From the NCBI GenBank assembly GCA_025359945.1, contig JANYDD010000015.1:1-33339 (forward strand): a stretch of DNA of 33,339 bases. Direction: 5' to 3'. The notes beneath the pieces were generated by a model that had not been told where the DNA came from, ran no database searches, and was given only the letters and a program-made list of their open reading frames with translations. The position numbers and the translations under genes were made by a program. Below are positions 15,708 to 25,654 of this stretch, piece by piece (position 1 is the stretch's first letter; the number at the start of each line of letters is the position of its first letter). The stretch is from Bdellovibrio sp. (GTDB taxonomy: Bacteria > Bdellovibrionota > Bdellovibrionia > Bdellovibrionales > Bdellovibrionaceae).

Positions 15708-16406
15708 CTATCTTGCAGTACCTTGGTCCAGGCTTACTCTTCGGTCATCTGAAAGACTATTTTTTTTCTTCGAAAATAAGTCAAACACTTCCAGTTTGGG
15801 CAAAAGGCGGCCGGTCTCTTGTGCATATTTCTCGAACTCGGGGAAAGTTTTACTCAAGGCTCTTTCTTCTAAGTTCATCGACTTGTGATAAACAACAGCC
15901 ATCAACAGTAAACAGAGGCCCACCAAAGCTGAACCCGATCCTAAAAAAAATCCGAAATAAATTAACAAGTTTCCTAAATAGATAGGGTGACGGATATAAC
16001 GATACAAACTTTTCTGAACTAAACTTTTCTGAACTAAACTTTTCGGAATATAGGAATTGAAAAGCGGTGTGTATGAGCTTCCTAATTCAAGCTTAGCGAA
16101 AGAAAAAATGCTAATTCCCATTGTCCCGAACACCATTCCTGCAAATCGCGCCAGGGAAGATGTCCAAAGCAAAAACGAGCCTTGAAACGGATAAAAGTAT
16201 TCCAAATTAGACGCAAGAAGAGTTATCAGCAATGAACCTTTGATCATCCAAGCGCTGCCTGGGACATGATCAATTTTTTCAACTTTTCCCGAATAGTATT
16301 TTTTGGCTCGATCTGTGCTGTAGAACGCAACCGATGTCAGCGCTATCACGTTGAAAAGGGAAATAAAAAACATATCCAAAACTGGGCTAATTTGTGATGG
16401 GATCAT
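15708..16406 (-). CDS. Isoprenylcysteine carboxyl methyltransferase-family membrane protein
   Basis: A 232-residue membrane protein with about five hydrophobic segments. The C-terminal half has the ICMT/PEMT hallmark: YRYIRHPIYLGNLLIYFGFFLG followed later by EERALSKTFPEFEKYAQETGRLLP (written here in parts; Arg-His-Pro-x-Tyr and the Glu-Glu pair bind S-adenosylmethionine and substrate). Bacterial members methylate diverse or unknown substrates. Just before the core motif the protein contains a repeated KSLVQ segment encoded by a 15-bp tandem repeat. The start overlaps the preceding gene by 4 bp (ATGA). It takes the place where pilG would be expected next to pilH, but no relation to PilG is visible. 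Confidence 0.75.
   Translation of the reverse strand: MIPSQISPVLDMFFISLFNVIALTSVAFYSTDRAKKYYSGKVEKIDHVPGSAWMIKGSLLITLLASNLEYFYPFQGSFLLWTSSLARFAGMVFGTMGISIFSFAKLELGSSYTPLFNSYIPKSLVQKSLVQKSLYRYIRHPIYLGNLLIYFGFFLGSGSALVGLCLLLMAVVYHKSMNLEERALSKTFPEFEKYAQETGRLLPKLEVFDLFSKKKNSLSDDRRVSLDQGTAR
16006..16046. repeat. 15-bp tandem repeat in the methyltransferase-like gene
   Basis: Two exact copies of AAACTTTTCTGAACT (16006-16020, 16021-16035) are followed by a third, partial copy to about 16046. On the coding strand they encode repeats of SLVQK directly before the conserved core, so copy-number change keeps the frame. Confidence 0.9.
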
Positions 16407-16999
16407 AATCCGAAACCTCGCTTCGGTTTTCGTGGTAGTGTTGGAACAAAAGGCTGAATCAGCACCAAACTAGTTTCATAAATAAAGCGAAGAATAGTTC
16501 GGGTGAAAAGTTCGGTTTTAGTCGCATAGTAAATTTCTCCTTTAGGAGAGTCTGGCAAAGTTGTTGACCCGTGATAAACAATTTTCGGCATAACCCTTTT
16601 CTGAATTTCGGCCACTTTTTCGGAAATTGAGCCACCAAAAACCCAGTGGTTACTGTGTAAAATCGTGTTGATAGCCAGGCTAAAGTATAGGAGGTTGCGA
16701 TCCAAAGGCGAGACTTTCGATTTATCCATCCAGATACAGCAAATTTCTGATGTCTGACCCTCTTTGAACTGTTTTAAAAGTGTCACAGATTTTTGATCTT
16801 CTACTGGGACCCAGTTAAAGTATCTTAAAGGAAAAACTGAATTAATTATGTAGCCTCCAACCAAGCTTCCTTTTTTGAAATAGCCAAAGACCAGAGCTCC
16901 TTTTAGAAACTCGATACCCAATGGATTTTTTGATCTTTTTAGAAACTCCTTTTGGAATTGAAAAAGTTCAAAATTATGTTTCAGAATTCGCATTTCCAT
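16403..16999 (-). CDS. Hypothetical protein, 198 residues, possibly acyltransferase-like
   Basis: No family is firmly recognised. The ATG at 16999 has AAGGAGG with 5-base spacing, so it is a real translated gene. The segment ALVFGYFKKGSLVGGYIIN (about 36-54) resembles the central strands of GNAT-type acyltransferases, in which a flexible Gly turn binds acyl-CoA, and CCIWMDK may be the next strand. The C-terminal 60 residues end with a hydrophobic segment (FIYETSLVLIQPFV) and a basic tail. It is translationally coupled with the methyltransferase-like gene by a 4-bp overlap, suggesting two enzymes acting in one modification pathway. Both points are inference. Confidence 0.6.
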   Translation of the reverse strand: MEMRILKHNFELFQFQKEFLKRSKNPLGIEFLKGALVFGYFKKGSLVGGYIINSVFPLRYFNWVPVEDQKSVTLLKQFKEGQTSEICCIWMDKSKVSPLDRNLLYFSLAINTILHSNHWVFGGSISEKVAEIQKRVMPKIVYHGSTTLPDSPKGEIYYATKTELFTRTILRFIYETSLVLIQPFVPTLPRKPKRGFGL

Positions 17000-17059
17000 T
17001 CAGTCCTCCTTATGAAAAGCCGATCTATACAAGGCTTAATGCAAAAAGCGAACTAAACA

Positions 17060-18382
17060 ATGATTTATATACAAAATGATACGATTCGAAAAAAGATTGG
17101 ACGGTTAGCAAAGGATTGGTTAAGCCAAAATTTTACTACTATTTTGGTGCAATCGTTTGCGTTTGGATTAATCACATCGTTTATCCTGATACCATTTGAT
17201 TACGCGTTCTTTGGTTCCGAGGCCATTAAGTATCTTTACTTTCGAATTCTTTCGATTTTAATTTTTTCAGTCCCGCTAATTATTTATTTGTGGAACGCGA
17301 AGAAAAACTTTTCCAAAATGAAAAAGCGGGCCCTTAACTATTACGCCATCGGCTCTCTGATCTTTTTCAATGGTTTCTATATTTATTTCCTCGAAACGAC
17401 AAAGGACGATCACAAATCAATTGTGATCGCGGCGCTATTTATGAATATTTTTGCCTGCCAACTTCTTTTCAACAAAGCATGGAAAAATCATGTTTCGATC
17501 CTGGGACTTTATGCTTGCGCATTTTCAGCTGGGACGGCTTTGTCATCTGCCAACAGCAATCTTTATAAGTCTTTTTTACTTTGGAATCTGATTCTTGGAT
17601 TTTTCTTTTGGTTTCAAAGACGGTCCTTTATGTCCAGCTTGTACCAGCAGTACTCACTTTTATTGTACCAGTATTCTCCCAGAATTGCGCGATCCATTCT
17701 GTTTAACGGTAATGAGTCCTCTTATCTTGAAGCTTTCAAACCGCAACTGCGGCCCTGTGTTTGCATTTGTATTGATTGGCGATCATTCCAGGAGTTGGCA
17801 GCGCGAAGTTCTCCAGAAACCATTTCTATGCTGTTGGAAAAATCGCATGAGGCTCTTCTTGATATTGTTTTTCAAGCCGTTCCCAATGAAACTTTTCACG
17901 CGGATTGGTCGGCGGATGAGTTTTTTGTTACACTTTATTCCGATAGCAATAACACCGATGAGCTTTTGCTGACGTCAACGCATCTTATTCAGTCTTTGCA
18001 AAATGATTTTTACAAAAAAGCCGAATCCTCGCTTGGAGCGCAGACTCCCATTATTGATTTGGGCGCGGCATATGGCGAATCCGTTGTTGGACTTGTTGGC
18101 CCGAAGAATATGAAAAAAATGACGGCCCTTGGAGACGTCGGAGGACGCGCTAAACGATATCAGACAGAGGCTAAAACCATTCGCGGGACCATTCGCTCCT
18201 TGGAAAAATTTTGTGTTGTGGTCGTTGACCCGGCTCTTTACCAAAGGATGGAAAATCAGACTTCGCATTACAAGGATTCATTTTTCAAACACCAAGCTGA
18301 GACTAAAAATATATCCGGAACCAGCATCTACTATTCAGTTGGTTTAGAATCAAAAGCCCCGTCGTTAAAACTAGCGTCTTAA
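17060..18382 (+). CDS. Membrane-bound class III adenylate/guanylate cyclase-like protein
   Basis: A 440-residue protein. Residues 25-190 contain about six membrane segments. The cytoplasmic part (230-430) resembles the class III cyclase catalytic domain: Asp239 in CVCICIDWRSF and Asp286 in ADWSADEFFV fit the two metal-binding aspartates, GAAYGESVVGLVGP (335-348) fits the TGEVVVGNIG strand, and ALGDVGGRAKRYQ (356-368) fits the GDxVNxAxR motif. In the last motif the usual transition-state Asn is Gly362, while the Arg (366) is kept. It may synthesise a cyclic nucleotide weakly or have lost activity. It is divergent from the neighbouring minus-strand genes, with only 60 bp for promoters, and ends 5 bp from carB. 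Confidence 0.7.
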   Translation: MIYIQNDTIRKKIGRLAKDWLSQNFTTILVQSFAFGLITSFILIPFDYAFFGSEAIKYLYFRILSILIFSVPLIIYLWNAKKNFSKMKKRALNYYAIGSLIFFNGFYIYFLETTKDDHKSIVIAALFMNIFACQLLFNKAWKNHVSILGLYACAFSAGTALSSANSNLYKSFLLWNLILGFFFWFQRRSFMSSLYQQYSLLLYQYSPRIARSILFNGNESSYLEAFKPQLRPCVCICIDWRSFQELAARSSPETISMLLEKSHEALLDIVFQAVPNETFHADWSADEFFVTLYSDSNNTDELLLTSTHLIQSLQNDFYKKAESSLGAQTPIIDLGAAYGESVVGLVGPKNMKKMTALGDVGGRAKRYQTEAKTIRGTIRSLEKFCVVVVDPALYQRMENQTSHYKDSFFKHQAETKNISGTSIYYSVGLESKAPSLKLAS

Positions 18383-18387
18383 CCTTA

Positions 18388-21300
18388 TCAAATCGATTTT
18401 TCCAGGGCACGGGCTGTGAGCTTTTGTGTTTGAAAGTATTTGAGGGCCAGCAAAAATGCTTCTGCGGTGTCGGTTTCGGTTAAGCATGGGATGCTGAGAT
18501 CTATGCAGGCGCGGCGAATGCCGAAGCTGTCTTCGATGGACTTTCTGCCGCGCGCAGTATTGATGACCAGCATCACTTTGCCGGCGCGGATGTTATCTAC
18601 ACAGTTGGGACGACCTTCGAACATTTTTTTATAAGACACTGTGGGCACATTTTGCTCATTGAAAAAGGCGGCGGTTCCAGAAGTTGCCGAAATCTGAAAT
18701 CCCATACGACTAAAATTTTTTGCGACCTCTAACATTTCGGGTTTGTCTTTTTCACGCAAGGAAAAAAAGACTTCTCCTTTTTCTGGAAATCGAATTTGAC
18801 TAGAGAGAAATGCTTTCAGCAAAGCTTCTGGATAATCGATACCCCGCCCCATACTCTCGCCGGTGGATTTCATTTCTGGTCCGAGAATTGAATCGGCCTC
18901 TTTAAACTTTTTAAACGGAAAGACCACACCTTTGACTGAAACTAATTTTGTTTTGCGCCAGTCGTAGCTGTCGATCCTGGCCTGCTCAGACGATAACCCC
19001 AACATGGCAGCGATCCCTAAGTCGACTATGGGTATTCCAGTGGCTTTTGCGACAAACGGAACCGACCGCGAGCTTCTAGGATTGGCTTCCAGAATATAAA
19101 TTCGGTCGTCTTTGATGGCGATTTGCAAATTCAAGTGCCCTATTACTTTCATCCGATGCGCTAGTTTCTCGCACGCCATTTCAACTTTGTTTTGAGTTTC
19201 TTCCTTCAAACGTTGCGGAGGAAGCACGCCCATGCTGTCGCCCGAGTGAACTCCTGCGGCTTCGATGTGCTCGACGACTCCACAAATCTTGACCCAGTCT
19301 TTAGCGCGAACCAAATCAACGTCTATTTCCAAAGCGCCCTCAAGAAACTGATCGATAAAGCAGGGACGCTGTGGACTGATCGCATCGGCGTTTCTGGAAA
19401 AGTAGGATTCCAATTCCGATTTGGTTTCGATGACTTCCATCCGCCGTCCACCTAAAACGTAACTAGGACGGCAAATCACTGGATAGCCAATGCGTTCAAC
19501 TTCAGAGATAGCATCTTCAACTCGACTGGCCAGGCCTGAATTTGGAATTTTCAAGCCCAACTCTAGGCAGATCTCGCTAAATCGGCGACGGTCTTCTGAA
19601 AGATCCATTGATTCAAGCGTCGAGCCCAACAGCTGATGGCCCCGCTGAATTAGTTTTTTTGCCATATTAATTGGGGTTTGCCCGCCCAATTGCGCGACGA
19701 AAGATTCACAACCCGTCACTCGCAAAACCTCGTCAACAAACTCGGCGTGCAATGGCTCGAAAAAAAGCAAATCGGCGGTGTCGTAATCGGTGGAAACAGT
19801 TTCTGGGTTTGAATTGATCATCACCACTTTACGCGAAAATCTTTGCAGAGCCTTGACCCCGCGAACGCATGAATAGTCGAACTCGATTCCCTGACCGATG
19901 CGATTCGGACCACCGCCTAAAATCGCGATGGGCTTTGAAACAAGCTTGGACAAAATATTTTTGGTCGAGGTCGACACCACACTGAGATCCCCCGCCCCAA
20001 CCCAATAGCTGGAATAGAAATAAGGAGTCTCGGATTTAAATTCGCCAGCGCACGTATCGACTTGAAAAAAACCTGGATGAAGTTTGTTCTGAAAGCGAAG
20101 TTCGCGAATCTCATTTTCACTGACTTTCGCTAACGTCGCCAGACGAGCGTCTGAAAATCCATAGCGTTTCGCCTGGACTAAAAGTTCAAACGACGGACTA
20201 GACAATTTGAAATTTTCTTTAAAATCCTTTTCAAAAGCGACAAGTTGGTCGATTTTTTCTAAAAAGTACTGATTGATTTGGGTCAGGTCTTGAAGCTGGG
20301 ACACCGTGTGACCCTCGCGAAACGCTTGAAACAAATGATAGATGCGAAGGCTGTTAGGAAAAGATATTTTTTCGATATCCAAACTGATGTCTGGTATACC
20401 TTCGGGATGAAGCTCCATCGAAAGCAAAGCTTTCATCAAAGATTCTTCCAGAGTTCTGCCGATTCCCATGGCCTCACCGACACTTTTCATTTGGGTGGTC
20501 AGCAGGTCTTGAGCACCTGGAAATTTCTCGAATGAAAATTTAGGGATTTTAGTAACGACATAGTCCAAAGCGGGTTCAAAACAGCAGGGGGTCTGCCCGG
20601 TAATATCGTTAGTGATTTCATTCAAATTGTAACCAATCGCCAGCAACGCAGCGATCTTTGCAATCGGAAAACCCGTGGCTTTACTGGCCAGGGCCGAAGA
20701 ACGACTGACCCTGGGGTTCATTTCGATAACAACCCGTTCACCCGTCTTGGGATGAACTGCAAACTGAATATTGGCACCGCCGGTTTGAACCCCGACCTTA
20801 CGAAGTATTTTGCAAGCTTCATCGCGCATGGCTTGGTAGTCTTGATCCGACAAAGTCTGTTGAGGCGCCACGGTAATACTGTCGCCCGTGTGCACTCCGC
20901 AAGGATCAAAGTTTTCGATGGTGCAAACCACAACAAAAGTCCCTGCGGCGTCGTGCATGACCTCAAGCTCGAATTCCTTCCAACCCAAGATCGATGCTTC
21001 AACCAAAACCTCGGAGGTTGGGCTTTCGTGCAATGCTATGCTCATCATTTTTTTATATTCTTCAATATTGTAAGAAATCCCACCACCGCCACCTCCTAGC
21101 GTGTAATTGGGCCTTAGTATCAGCGGGAATTTAAGCTTTTCAGAGGCTTCGATGGCTTGTTGCATATTTCGAACTAGAAAACTGACAGGATAGCGTGCGC
21201 CCACTTGGTCTAAAATATCGCGGAAAAGTTCGCGATCTTCGGCAGACTGAATTACCTTGGGATCAGCCCCTAGCATTTGTACGTTATGCTTTTTTAAAAT

Positions 21301-21618
21301 GCCCTGGCGATCTAATTCCAGAGCTAAATTCAGCGCCGTCTGCCCGCCCAAAGTGGGAATCAGCGCATCTGGCTTTTCGATCTCCAAAATTTTATCCAGA
21401 GAAATAGGCAAAAGGGGCTCGATGTAAACTCGGGTGGCAATATCCGGATCAGTCATAATGGTGGCGGGGTTTGAGTTCACCAGGATCACTTCAAGGCCTT
21501 CAGCCATCAAAGCTTTGCAAGCTTGGGTTCCCGAGTAATCGAACTCGCAGGCCTGGCCAATAACGATCGGTCCACTTCCTAAAATTAAAACTTTTTTTAA
21601 ATCATTTCGCTTTGGCAA
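18388..21618 (-). CDS. carB: Carbamoyl phosphate synthase large subunit
   Basis: Full-length CarB (1076 residues), which makes carbamoyl phosphate from bicarbonate, ammonia and two ATP for pyrimidine and arginine synthesis. The two homologous ATP-grasp halves are visible: the first opens with [21 protein letters not shown] and the second with [19 protein letters not shown] (near 585); each has its NPRxSRSS-type motif ([30 protein letters not shown]). The C-terminal MGS-like allosteric domain (about 940-1060) is present with TSGTAAFF and INTARGRKS. The start is TTG, since no ATG precedes the first conserved strand; GGGG about 8 bases upstream is a weak site. It begins 1 bp after orf227 and closes the operon. 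Confidence 0.98.
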   Translation of the reverse strand: MPKRNDLKKVLILGSGPIVIGQACEFDYSGTQACKALMAEGLEVILVNSNPATIMTDPDIATRVYIEPLLPISLDKILEIEKPDALIPTLGGQTALNLALELDRQGILKKHNVQMLGADPKVIQSAEDRELFRDILDQVGARYPVSFLVRNMQQAIEASEKLKFPLILRPNYTLGGGGGGISYNIEEYKKMMSIALHESPTSEVLVEASILGWKEFELEVMHDAAGTFVVVCTIENFDPCGVHTGDSITVAPQQTLSDQDYQAMRDEACKILRKVGVQTGGANIQFAVHPKTGERVVIEMNPRVSRSSALASKATGFPIAKIAALLAIGYNLNEITNDITGQTPCCFEPALDYVVTKIPKFSFEKFPGAQDLLTTQMKSVGEAMGIGRTLEESLMKALLSMELHPEGIPDISLDIEKISFPNSLRIYHLFQAFREGHTVSQLQDLTQINQYFLEKIDQLVAFEKDFKENFKLSSPSFELLVQAKRYGFSDARLATLAKVSENEIRELRFQNKLHPGFFQVDTCAGEFKSETPYFYSSYWVGAGDLSVVSTSTKNILSKLVSKPIAILGGGPNRIGQGIEFDYSCVRGVKALQRFSRKVVMINSNPETVSTDYDTADLLFFEPLHAEFVDEVLRVTGCESFVAQLGGQTPINMAKKLIQRGHQLLGSTLESMDLSEDRRRFSEICLELGLKIPNSGLASRVEDAISEVERIGYPVICRPSYVLGGRRMEVIETKSELESYFSRNADAISPQRPCFIDQFLEGALEIDVDLVRAKDWVKICGVVEHIEAAGVHSGDSMGVLPPQRLKEETQNKVEMACEKLAHRMKVIGHLNLQIAIKDDRIYILEANPRSSRSVPFVAKATGIPIVDLGIAAMLGLSSEQARIDSYDWRKTKLVSVKGVVFPFKKFKEADSILGPEMKSTGESMGRGIDYPEALLKAFLSSQIRFPEKGEVFFSLREKDKPEMLEVAKNFSRMGFQISATSGTAAFFNEQNVPTVSYKKMFEGRPNCVDNIRAGKVMLVINTARGRKSIEDSFGIRRACIDLSIPCLTETDTAEAFLLALKYFQTQKLTARALEKSI

Positions 21619-21619
21619 T

Positions 21620-22303
21620 TTACAACCCCAACTTGTTCTCAGAAGAATAAATCATTTCAATTTTAACGTGACGATATCTTTCAAACTTGTATCTCATTTT
21701 TAAAAGCCGAAGAAAAAAATCTTCGTGATTCAGATCAGGATTTTTTTTATGCCTTTTGATTTCTTCCAAGATAAATTTCTTTCCTTCTTTGGGATGAAAA
21801 CATAAACCCCGAGTAAAAAAGAAATCCCCTTTTGCCGCTGCGGTGGGAATCAATCGGGCTTCAAAAAACTCTTGTGAGTCAAAGCCGTCGCTCCAAAAAG
21901 ATTTTTTAACTTTAAGCTTCTCACCCGAAAACAAATCCCGAATCATCAGTTCATCGGATTTCATTTTGATAAATTCAAAAATTCCGTGGCGGTGTTTGCG
22001 AAGCTGTTCGACAATCTGATTTTCGCTCTCAGGAAGCCGAAGCTCTCGAGTTAAAAAAACACTGTGTAGTGGGGTTTGCCCAAAACCCGACAAGGGGCGA
22101 GTAAAAAAATACCAATCGAAAAACTGCTGCATTCTGACTTCAAAAAGCTGAGTGTGTTCTTCTAAAACACCCGAATTGTCAAAAAATTCGGCCTTGGCTT
22201 TTTTAATGTCTTCTTTAAAAAGGGGACCTGCAAAATGGTTAAGAACTTTTTGAATCAAATCAAAAACCTCTAGTCCTTCGACTTTAATTGCAGCTAGCTC
22301 CAT
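21620..22303 (-). CDS. Unknown protein encoded between carA and carB
   Basis: A 227-residue soluble protein without signal peptide or membrane segment. No family is recognised with confidence. Residues 50-75 are rich in aromatic residues ([20 protein letters not shown]), then comes a stretch with [18 protein letters not shown], and the middle (105-160) reads like a small beta domain ([28 protein letters not shown]). The C-terminus is basic. The gene overlaps the carA end by 10 bp and ends 1 bp before carB, so it is firmly within the pyrimidine operon. Glutaminase and synthase subunits normally sit side by side. A role in the regulation or assembly of the synthase is possible but is only inferred. 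Confidence 0.7.
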   Translation of the reverse strand: MELAAIKVEGLEVFDLIQKVLNHFAGPLFKEDIKKAKAEFFDNSGVLEEHTQLFEVRMQQFFDWYFFTRPLSGFGQTPLHSVFLTRELRLPESENQIVEQLRKHRHGIFEFIKMKSDELMIRDLFSGEKLKVKKSFWSDGFDSQEFFEARLIPTAAAKGDFFFTRGLCFHPKEGKKFILEEIKRHKKNPDLNHEDFFLRLLKMRYKFERYRHVKIEMIYSSENKLGL

Positions 22304-23400
22304 TGTTGGGTCCTTCGTTGATAGATCATTTCGCTAAAAAAGAAATCAAAAAGTAATCGTGATTCGTGCGGTCCGGGATGACTTTCGGGGTGAAACTGAA
22401 TTCCCAAACAATTCAAAGACTGACTATAAATTCCAGCAACGGTTTGGTCGTTTAAATTTTTTTGGGTGACTTGCACTGTCGCCGGAAGGGTTTTCTCGTC
22501 CAAAGCATAACCATGATTTTGCGAAGTCATATAAATTTGTTTTAACAAAGTATCTTGGATGGGATGATTGGCCCCTCGATGACCGAATTTCAATTTGTAA
22601 GTTTTTGCTCCCAAAGCTAACCCTAAAATTTGGTGACCCATACAAATCCCAAAAATCGGAAGCTTGCCCAACAAAGCCCGAACCGTAGCGGGAGCTTTCT
22701 GAACATCACCCGGGTTTCCAGGTCCATTTGTTAACATCAAAGCATCTGCTTTTGAATCTAGGACTTGGGCGGCAGAAGCTCTGGACGAAAGCACAACTAG
22801 TGATGAAGCTTGTTGCTGGAGTTCACGGAGAATATTTTCTTTGCAGCCAAAATCAATCACCGCGATTTTGGGCCCCTTTGGATTTTTTCCAGAACGAATT
22901 TCAGATTCCTGGCGTGAAACCCGCCAAGCCCAATCCAAGTCTTGATTTTTCTTTTGTTGGATCAGATCTTTGGCCATTGCTTTCGAGCGGGTCAAGTCTT
23001 GTCCAGAGACAATGGCTCCCCAAGGTGTACCGCCATTTCGCAACCTTAAGGTCAATGCGCGCGTGTCGAACTGGCAAAGAGTTGGAACCTGATTTTTTTG
23101 CAATCGCTGCAACCAATCACTATTCCCGGGCGTATTTTGAATCTGCAAGGCCATAAAACCTTCGATCCAAATTTGACGAGACTCCCAAAAAGAATCCGAG
23201 ACTCCGTAATTCCCCTGCATGGGTTGAGTCATCAAAATAATTTGTTGAAAATAAGAAGGGTCGGTCGCGATTTCTTCATAACCCGAATGAGAGGTGTTAA
23301 AAACAACCTCGCCCGCCCGGGCTGCAGTTCCCTGGACCGACTGGCCTTGAAAAACTTCTCCAGACTCAAGAATCAAAAAACCCTGTTCCATTTTTATCAT
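22294..23400 (-). CDS. carA: Carbamoyl phosphate synthase small subunit
   Basis: CarA, the glutaminase that feeds ammonia to CarB; 368 residues, normal length. The N-terminal domain has GYEEIATDPSYFQQIILMT and the class I glutamine amidotransferase domain has the catalytic Cys in FGICMGHQILGLALG (about 250), the KFGHRGANHP segment and the His and Glu of GIQFHPESHPGP (near 337). The ATG at 23400 or the one three codons later could be used; GGAG lies 11 bases upstream. It is 3 bp downstream of pyrB and overlaps orf227 by 10 bp. Confidence 0.97.
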   Translation of the reverse strand: MIKMEQGFLILESGEVFQGQSVQGTAARAGEVVFNTSHSGYEEIATDPSYFQQIILMTQPMQGNYGVSDSFWESRQIWIEGFMALQIQNTPGNSDWLQRLQKNQVPTLCQFDTRALTLRLRNGGTPWGAIVSGQDLTRSKAMAKDLIQQKKNQDLDWAWRVSRQESEIRSGKNPKGPKIAVIDFGCKENILRELQQQASSLVVLSSRASAAQVLDSKADALMLTNGPGNPGDVQKAPATVRALLGKLPIFGICMGHQILGLALGAKTYKLKFGHRGANHPIQDTLLKQIYMTSQNHGYALDEKTLPATVQVTQKNLNDQTVAGIYSQSLNCLGIQFHPESHPGPHESRLLFDFFFSEMIYQRRTQQWS

Positions 23401-23403
23401 TAC

Positions 23404-24315
23404 TTAAAATTCTCCAAACACGTAACTCAAGACGGCTTCTCGCACGGAGACCCCGTTTCGAACTTGTTGATAAACCAAACACCTAGGATCGCCCAGCAAT
23501 TTTTCCTCGAACTCAATTCCATGATTGATGGGCCCAGGGTGCATCACCAAAGCCGACGGATTGGCTTGATTCAAAGCCTCTAAGGTCAGTCCGAACTGAG
23601 AAAAATAGTTTTTAGAATCAAAATTATTTTTCTGATGATCATGTCGCTCAAATTGAACTCGCAACACATACGCCACATTACACCACTCTAAAGCCTGATC
23701 TCGATCGGCAAAAATTTTTAAGTTGCTGGGTTTGGCAGGCCGCCAGGATTCTGGTGCCAAAACCCCAATCTGCAAACCCAGCTGGTGTAGCAATTCAAAA
23801 TGTGAGGACGCAACCCTGGAGTGAACGACATCACCGATAAAGACTATTTTTTGACCAGCCAGTTTATGCTTTAGTTTTTGTTGCAAGGTGAGCACATCCA
23901 ACAACGCTTGAGTTGGATGCCCCCTCTTACCCCAGCCCGCATTAATCAATGGAACCGAGATTTGCGCTGAAAGGGTTTGCAAATCCAAATCATCATTGCA
24001 CCTAACAACAATTCCATCGATCCCCATCGCAGCCAGATTAAACAATGTATCCTTAGGGCTTTCGCCCTTGGTGATCGAGGAACTTGCATTTTCAAGAATA
24101 ATATTTTGATACCCCAACCGATGGGAGGCCAATTGAAAGCTAAGCTTCGTTCGAGTACTGGCCTCGAAAAATGCAAAAGCCAAAACCCGGGGGCTTTTTA
24201 AATTTCTTTGGATCTCTGGATTTAGTAAATTTTGAGATATTGTTTGAGAGATTGTGAGAATTTTTTGCAAGTCTGTCAGGGGAATACTTTTAAGGTCTAA
24301 AAACGAGTGAGCCAT
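23404..24315 (-). CDS. pyrB: Aspartate carbamoyltransferase catalytic subunit
   Basis: PyrB, 303 residues, joins carbamoyl phosphate and aspartate in pyrimidine synthesis. The carbamoyl-phosphate site has FFEASTRTKLSFQLAS (near 51-66) and SSSITKGESPKDT, the second site has HPTQALLD and DVVHSRVASS, and the C-terminal loop has VMHPGPINHGIE. Small departures from the usual motifs are INAGWGKRGHPTQ and PINHGIE (commonly NRG). It is the first gene of the operon with carA, orf227 and carB; no pyrC or pyrI was seen next to it. No ribosome binding site or attenuator hairpin was recognised upstream of the ATG. Confidence 0.96.
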   Translation of the reverse strand: MAHSFLDLKSIPLTDLQKILTISQTISQNLLNPEIQRNLKSPRVLAFAFFEASTRTKLSFQLASHRLGYQNIILENASSSITKGESPKDTLFNLAAMGIDGIVVRCNDDLDLQTLSAQISVPLINAGWGKRGHPTQALLDVLTLQQKLKHKLAGQKIVFIGDVVHSRVASSHFELLHQLGLQIGVLAPESWRPAKPSNLKIFADRDQALEWCNVAYVLRVQFERHDHQKNNFDSKNYFSQFGLTLEALNQANPSALVMHPGPINHGIEFEEKLLGDPRCLVYQQVRNGVSVREAVLSYVFGEF

Positions 24316-24402
24316 TAAAATTCGACACTACTTGAGCCCCGCCCGCATGCCTACTACTTTTTTGCAGAAGCAGCGCGCGAGGTCTCTGGCAGAGAAATTC
24401 CT

Positions 24403-25477
24403 TCAGTGTGACATTTGTTGAATCACCTGATTGATAAAGTCATTTTGGTTTTGTTCGGTGACCAAATGGGAAGAGGGATCTGATTTTACCGCTTGCTCGG
24501 CCACATAATCCAAAATTGCGGCTAGTCGAGCTCCGCCTTTAATCAATGAGTCCTCGACCATCGGTTTGGCCCATTTTTCGATATATGCTTGATCTATCGG
24601 CTGGGATTTTACAGACTTTTCGTCAACAGAAGTTGCGCCCAGAATATTTTTTTCCTGGTCTTGATACCAAGAGCAATAGGGCCGGTTTTTATAGGCGTCA
24701 TTGGTGCCGCCCAAATTATCCGGGTAAATTTGCTCTCGTTTTTGAGCCGATTCGTCGATCCATTGAGAGAGATTGCCCCCTAAATTAGACGCTGTTAGAT
24801 TGGGTTTTTTGAAGTTCCAAGCAGAACCAGAATTGGCTTTTAGCAAGCGAACATATTCTGGATAGTAAGGCGCAAATCTAGATCTAGTTGATTGTCCCTT
24901 ATAGATCTCAGCCAATTTATTGACCATGCCGGTATCCCAAAGAGAATGAAAATTCGAGGATTCTCGAGCACCTAAAACCATCACCGAGCAAGCATTACCT
25001 CCTTTGTCAAAACCATTCCCAACATGCAAAGGCTGATGAATATCGCCCACAATGTGAATCAAATACCGAAGCGCGATTATTTTTTTCTCGCGAGGCTCTG
25101 CTTGAGAAATTAAAATTTTTGTGGCGCCAAGAATTGCCCCGTTAGAGTCTTTTGAGTCTTTGTTGGGGCGATTGGCATAGCTAAAACCGGTAGGGACTTC
25201 GGCAAATTGAAAGAGCCGAAAATCAAACTCTGAAAGTTGGCTATTAAAGCGGCTATCGTTTCGCACTTGGTCTGGCCACTTCGCAGCCACGGCCAAAGGC
25301 TCAATCCCTATAATACCACGGATAAATTCAAGGGTAGCAGGGCAGGCTTTAATTTCTGCAACTGCACCGACGATCTCGTGACCAAGGTCGCCCCAGGCCA
25401 ATGCGATTTTCGGAAATATTGGAAAAAATCACCGCCAAAAAGAGGGATGATAAATTTGTAAAGAAGCTCACGCGCAA
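24403..25477 (-). pseudogene. S1/P1-type nuclease, frameshifted in its signal peptide
   Basis: The frame from 25401 to 24403 encodes a mature S1/P1 nuclease (zinc-dependent single-strand nuclease): WGDLGH at the N-terminus (Trp and His zinc ligands), Asp44 in KWPDQVRND, LIHIVGDIHQPLHVG (His116, Asp120, His126) and NFHSLWDTGM (His152, Asp156). The family needs Trp as the first residue after signal cleavage. Upstream codons read KIALA before this Trp, a perfect cleavage site, but a stop precedes them. The missing signal (VSFFTNLSSLFLAVIF) lies in the other frame, starting near 25477 or 25471; one T less in the six-T run at 25423-25428 would join them. The His expected before the first conserved Pro is Gln65. 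It may be a pseudogene, a phase-variable gene or a sequence error. Confidence 0.75.
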
Positions 25478-25654
25478 CCCAACAGGTTCTTGGGCCGATG
25501 GGCCTTTGCCTTCGTTCAGCTTAAATTTTTCGGATATTATTAAATTCATTATCATAACCCACTTTTGTTTTTTAACTTTTATTAAACTAAGAGTGAGATT
25601 ATGAACCGCCGCAAATCATTTCTACGTGCACCGCTTTGCGCATTGGAAAAATTC

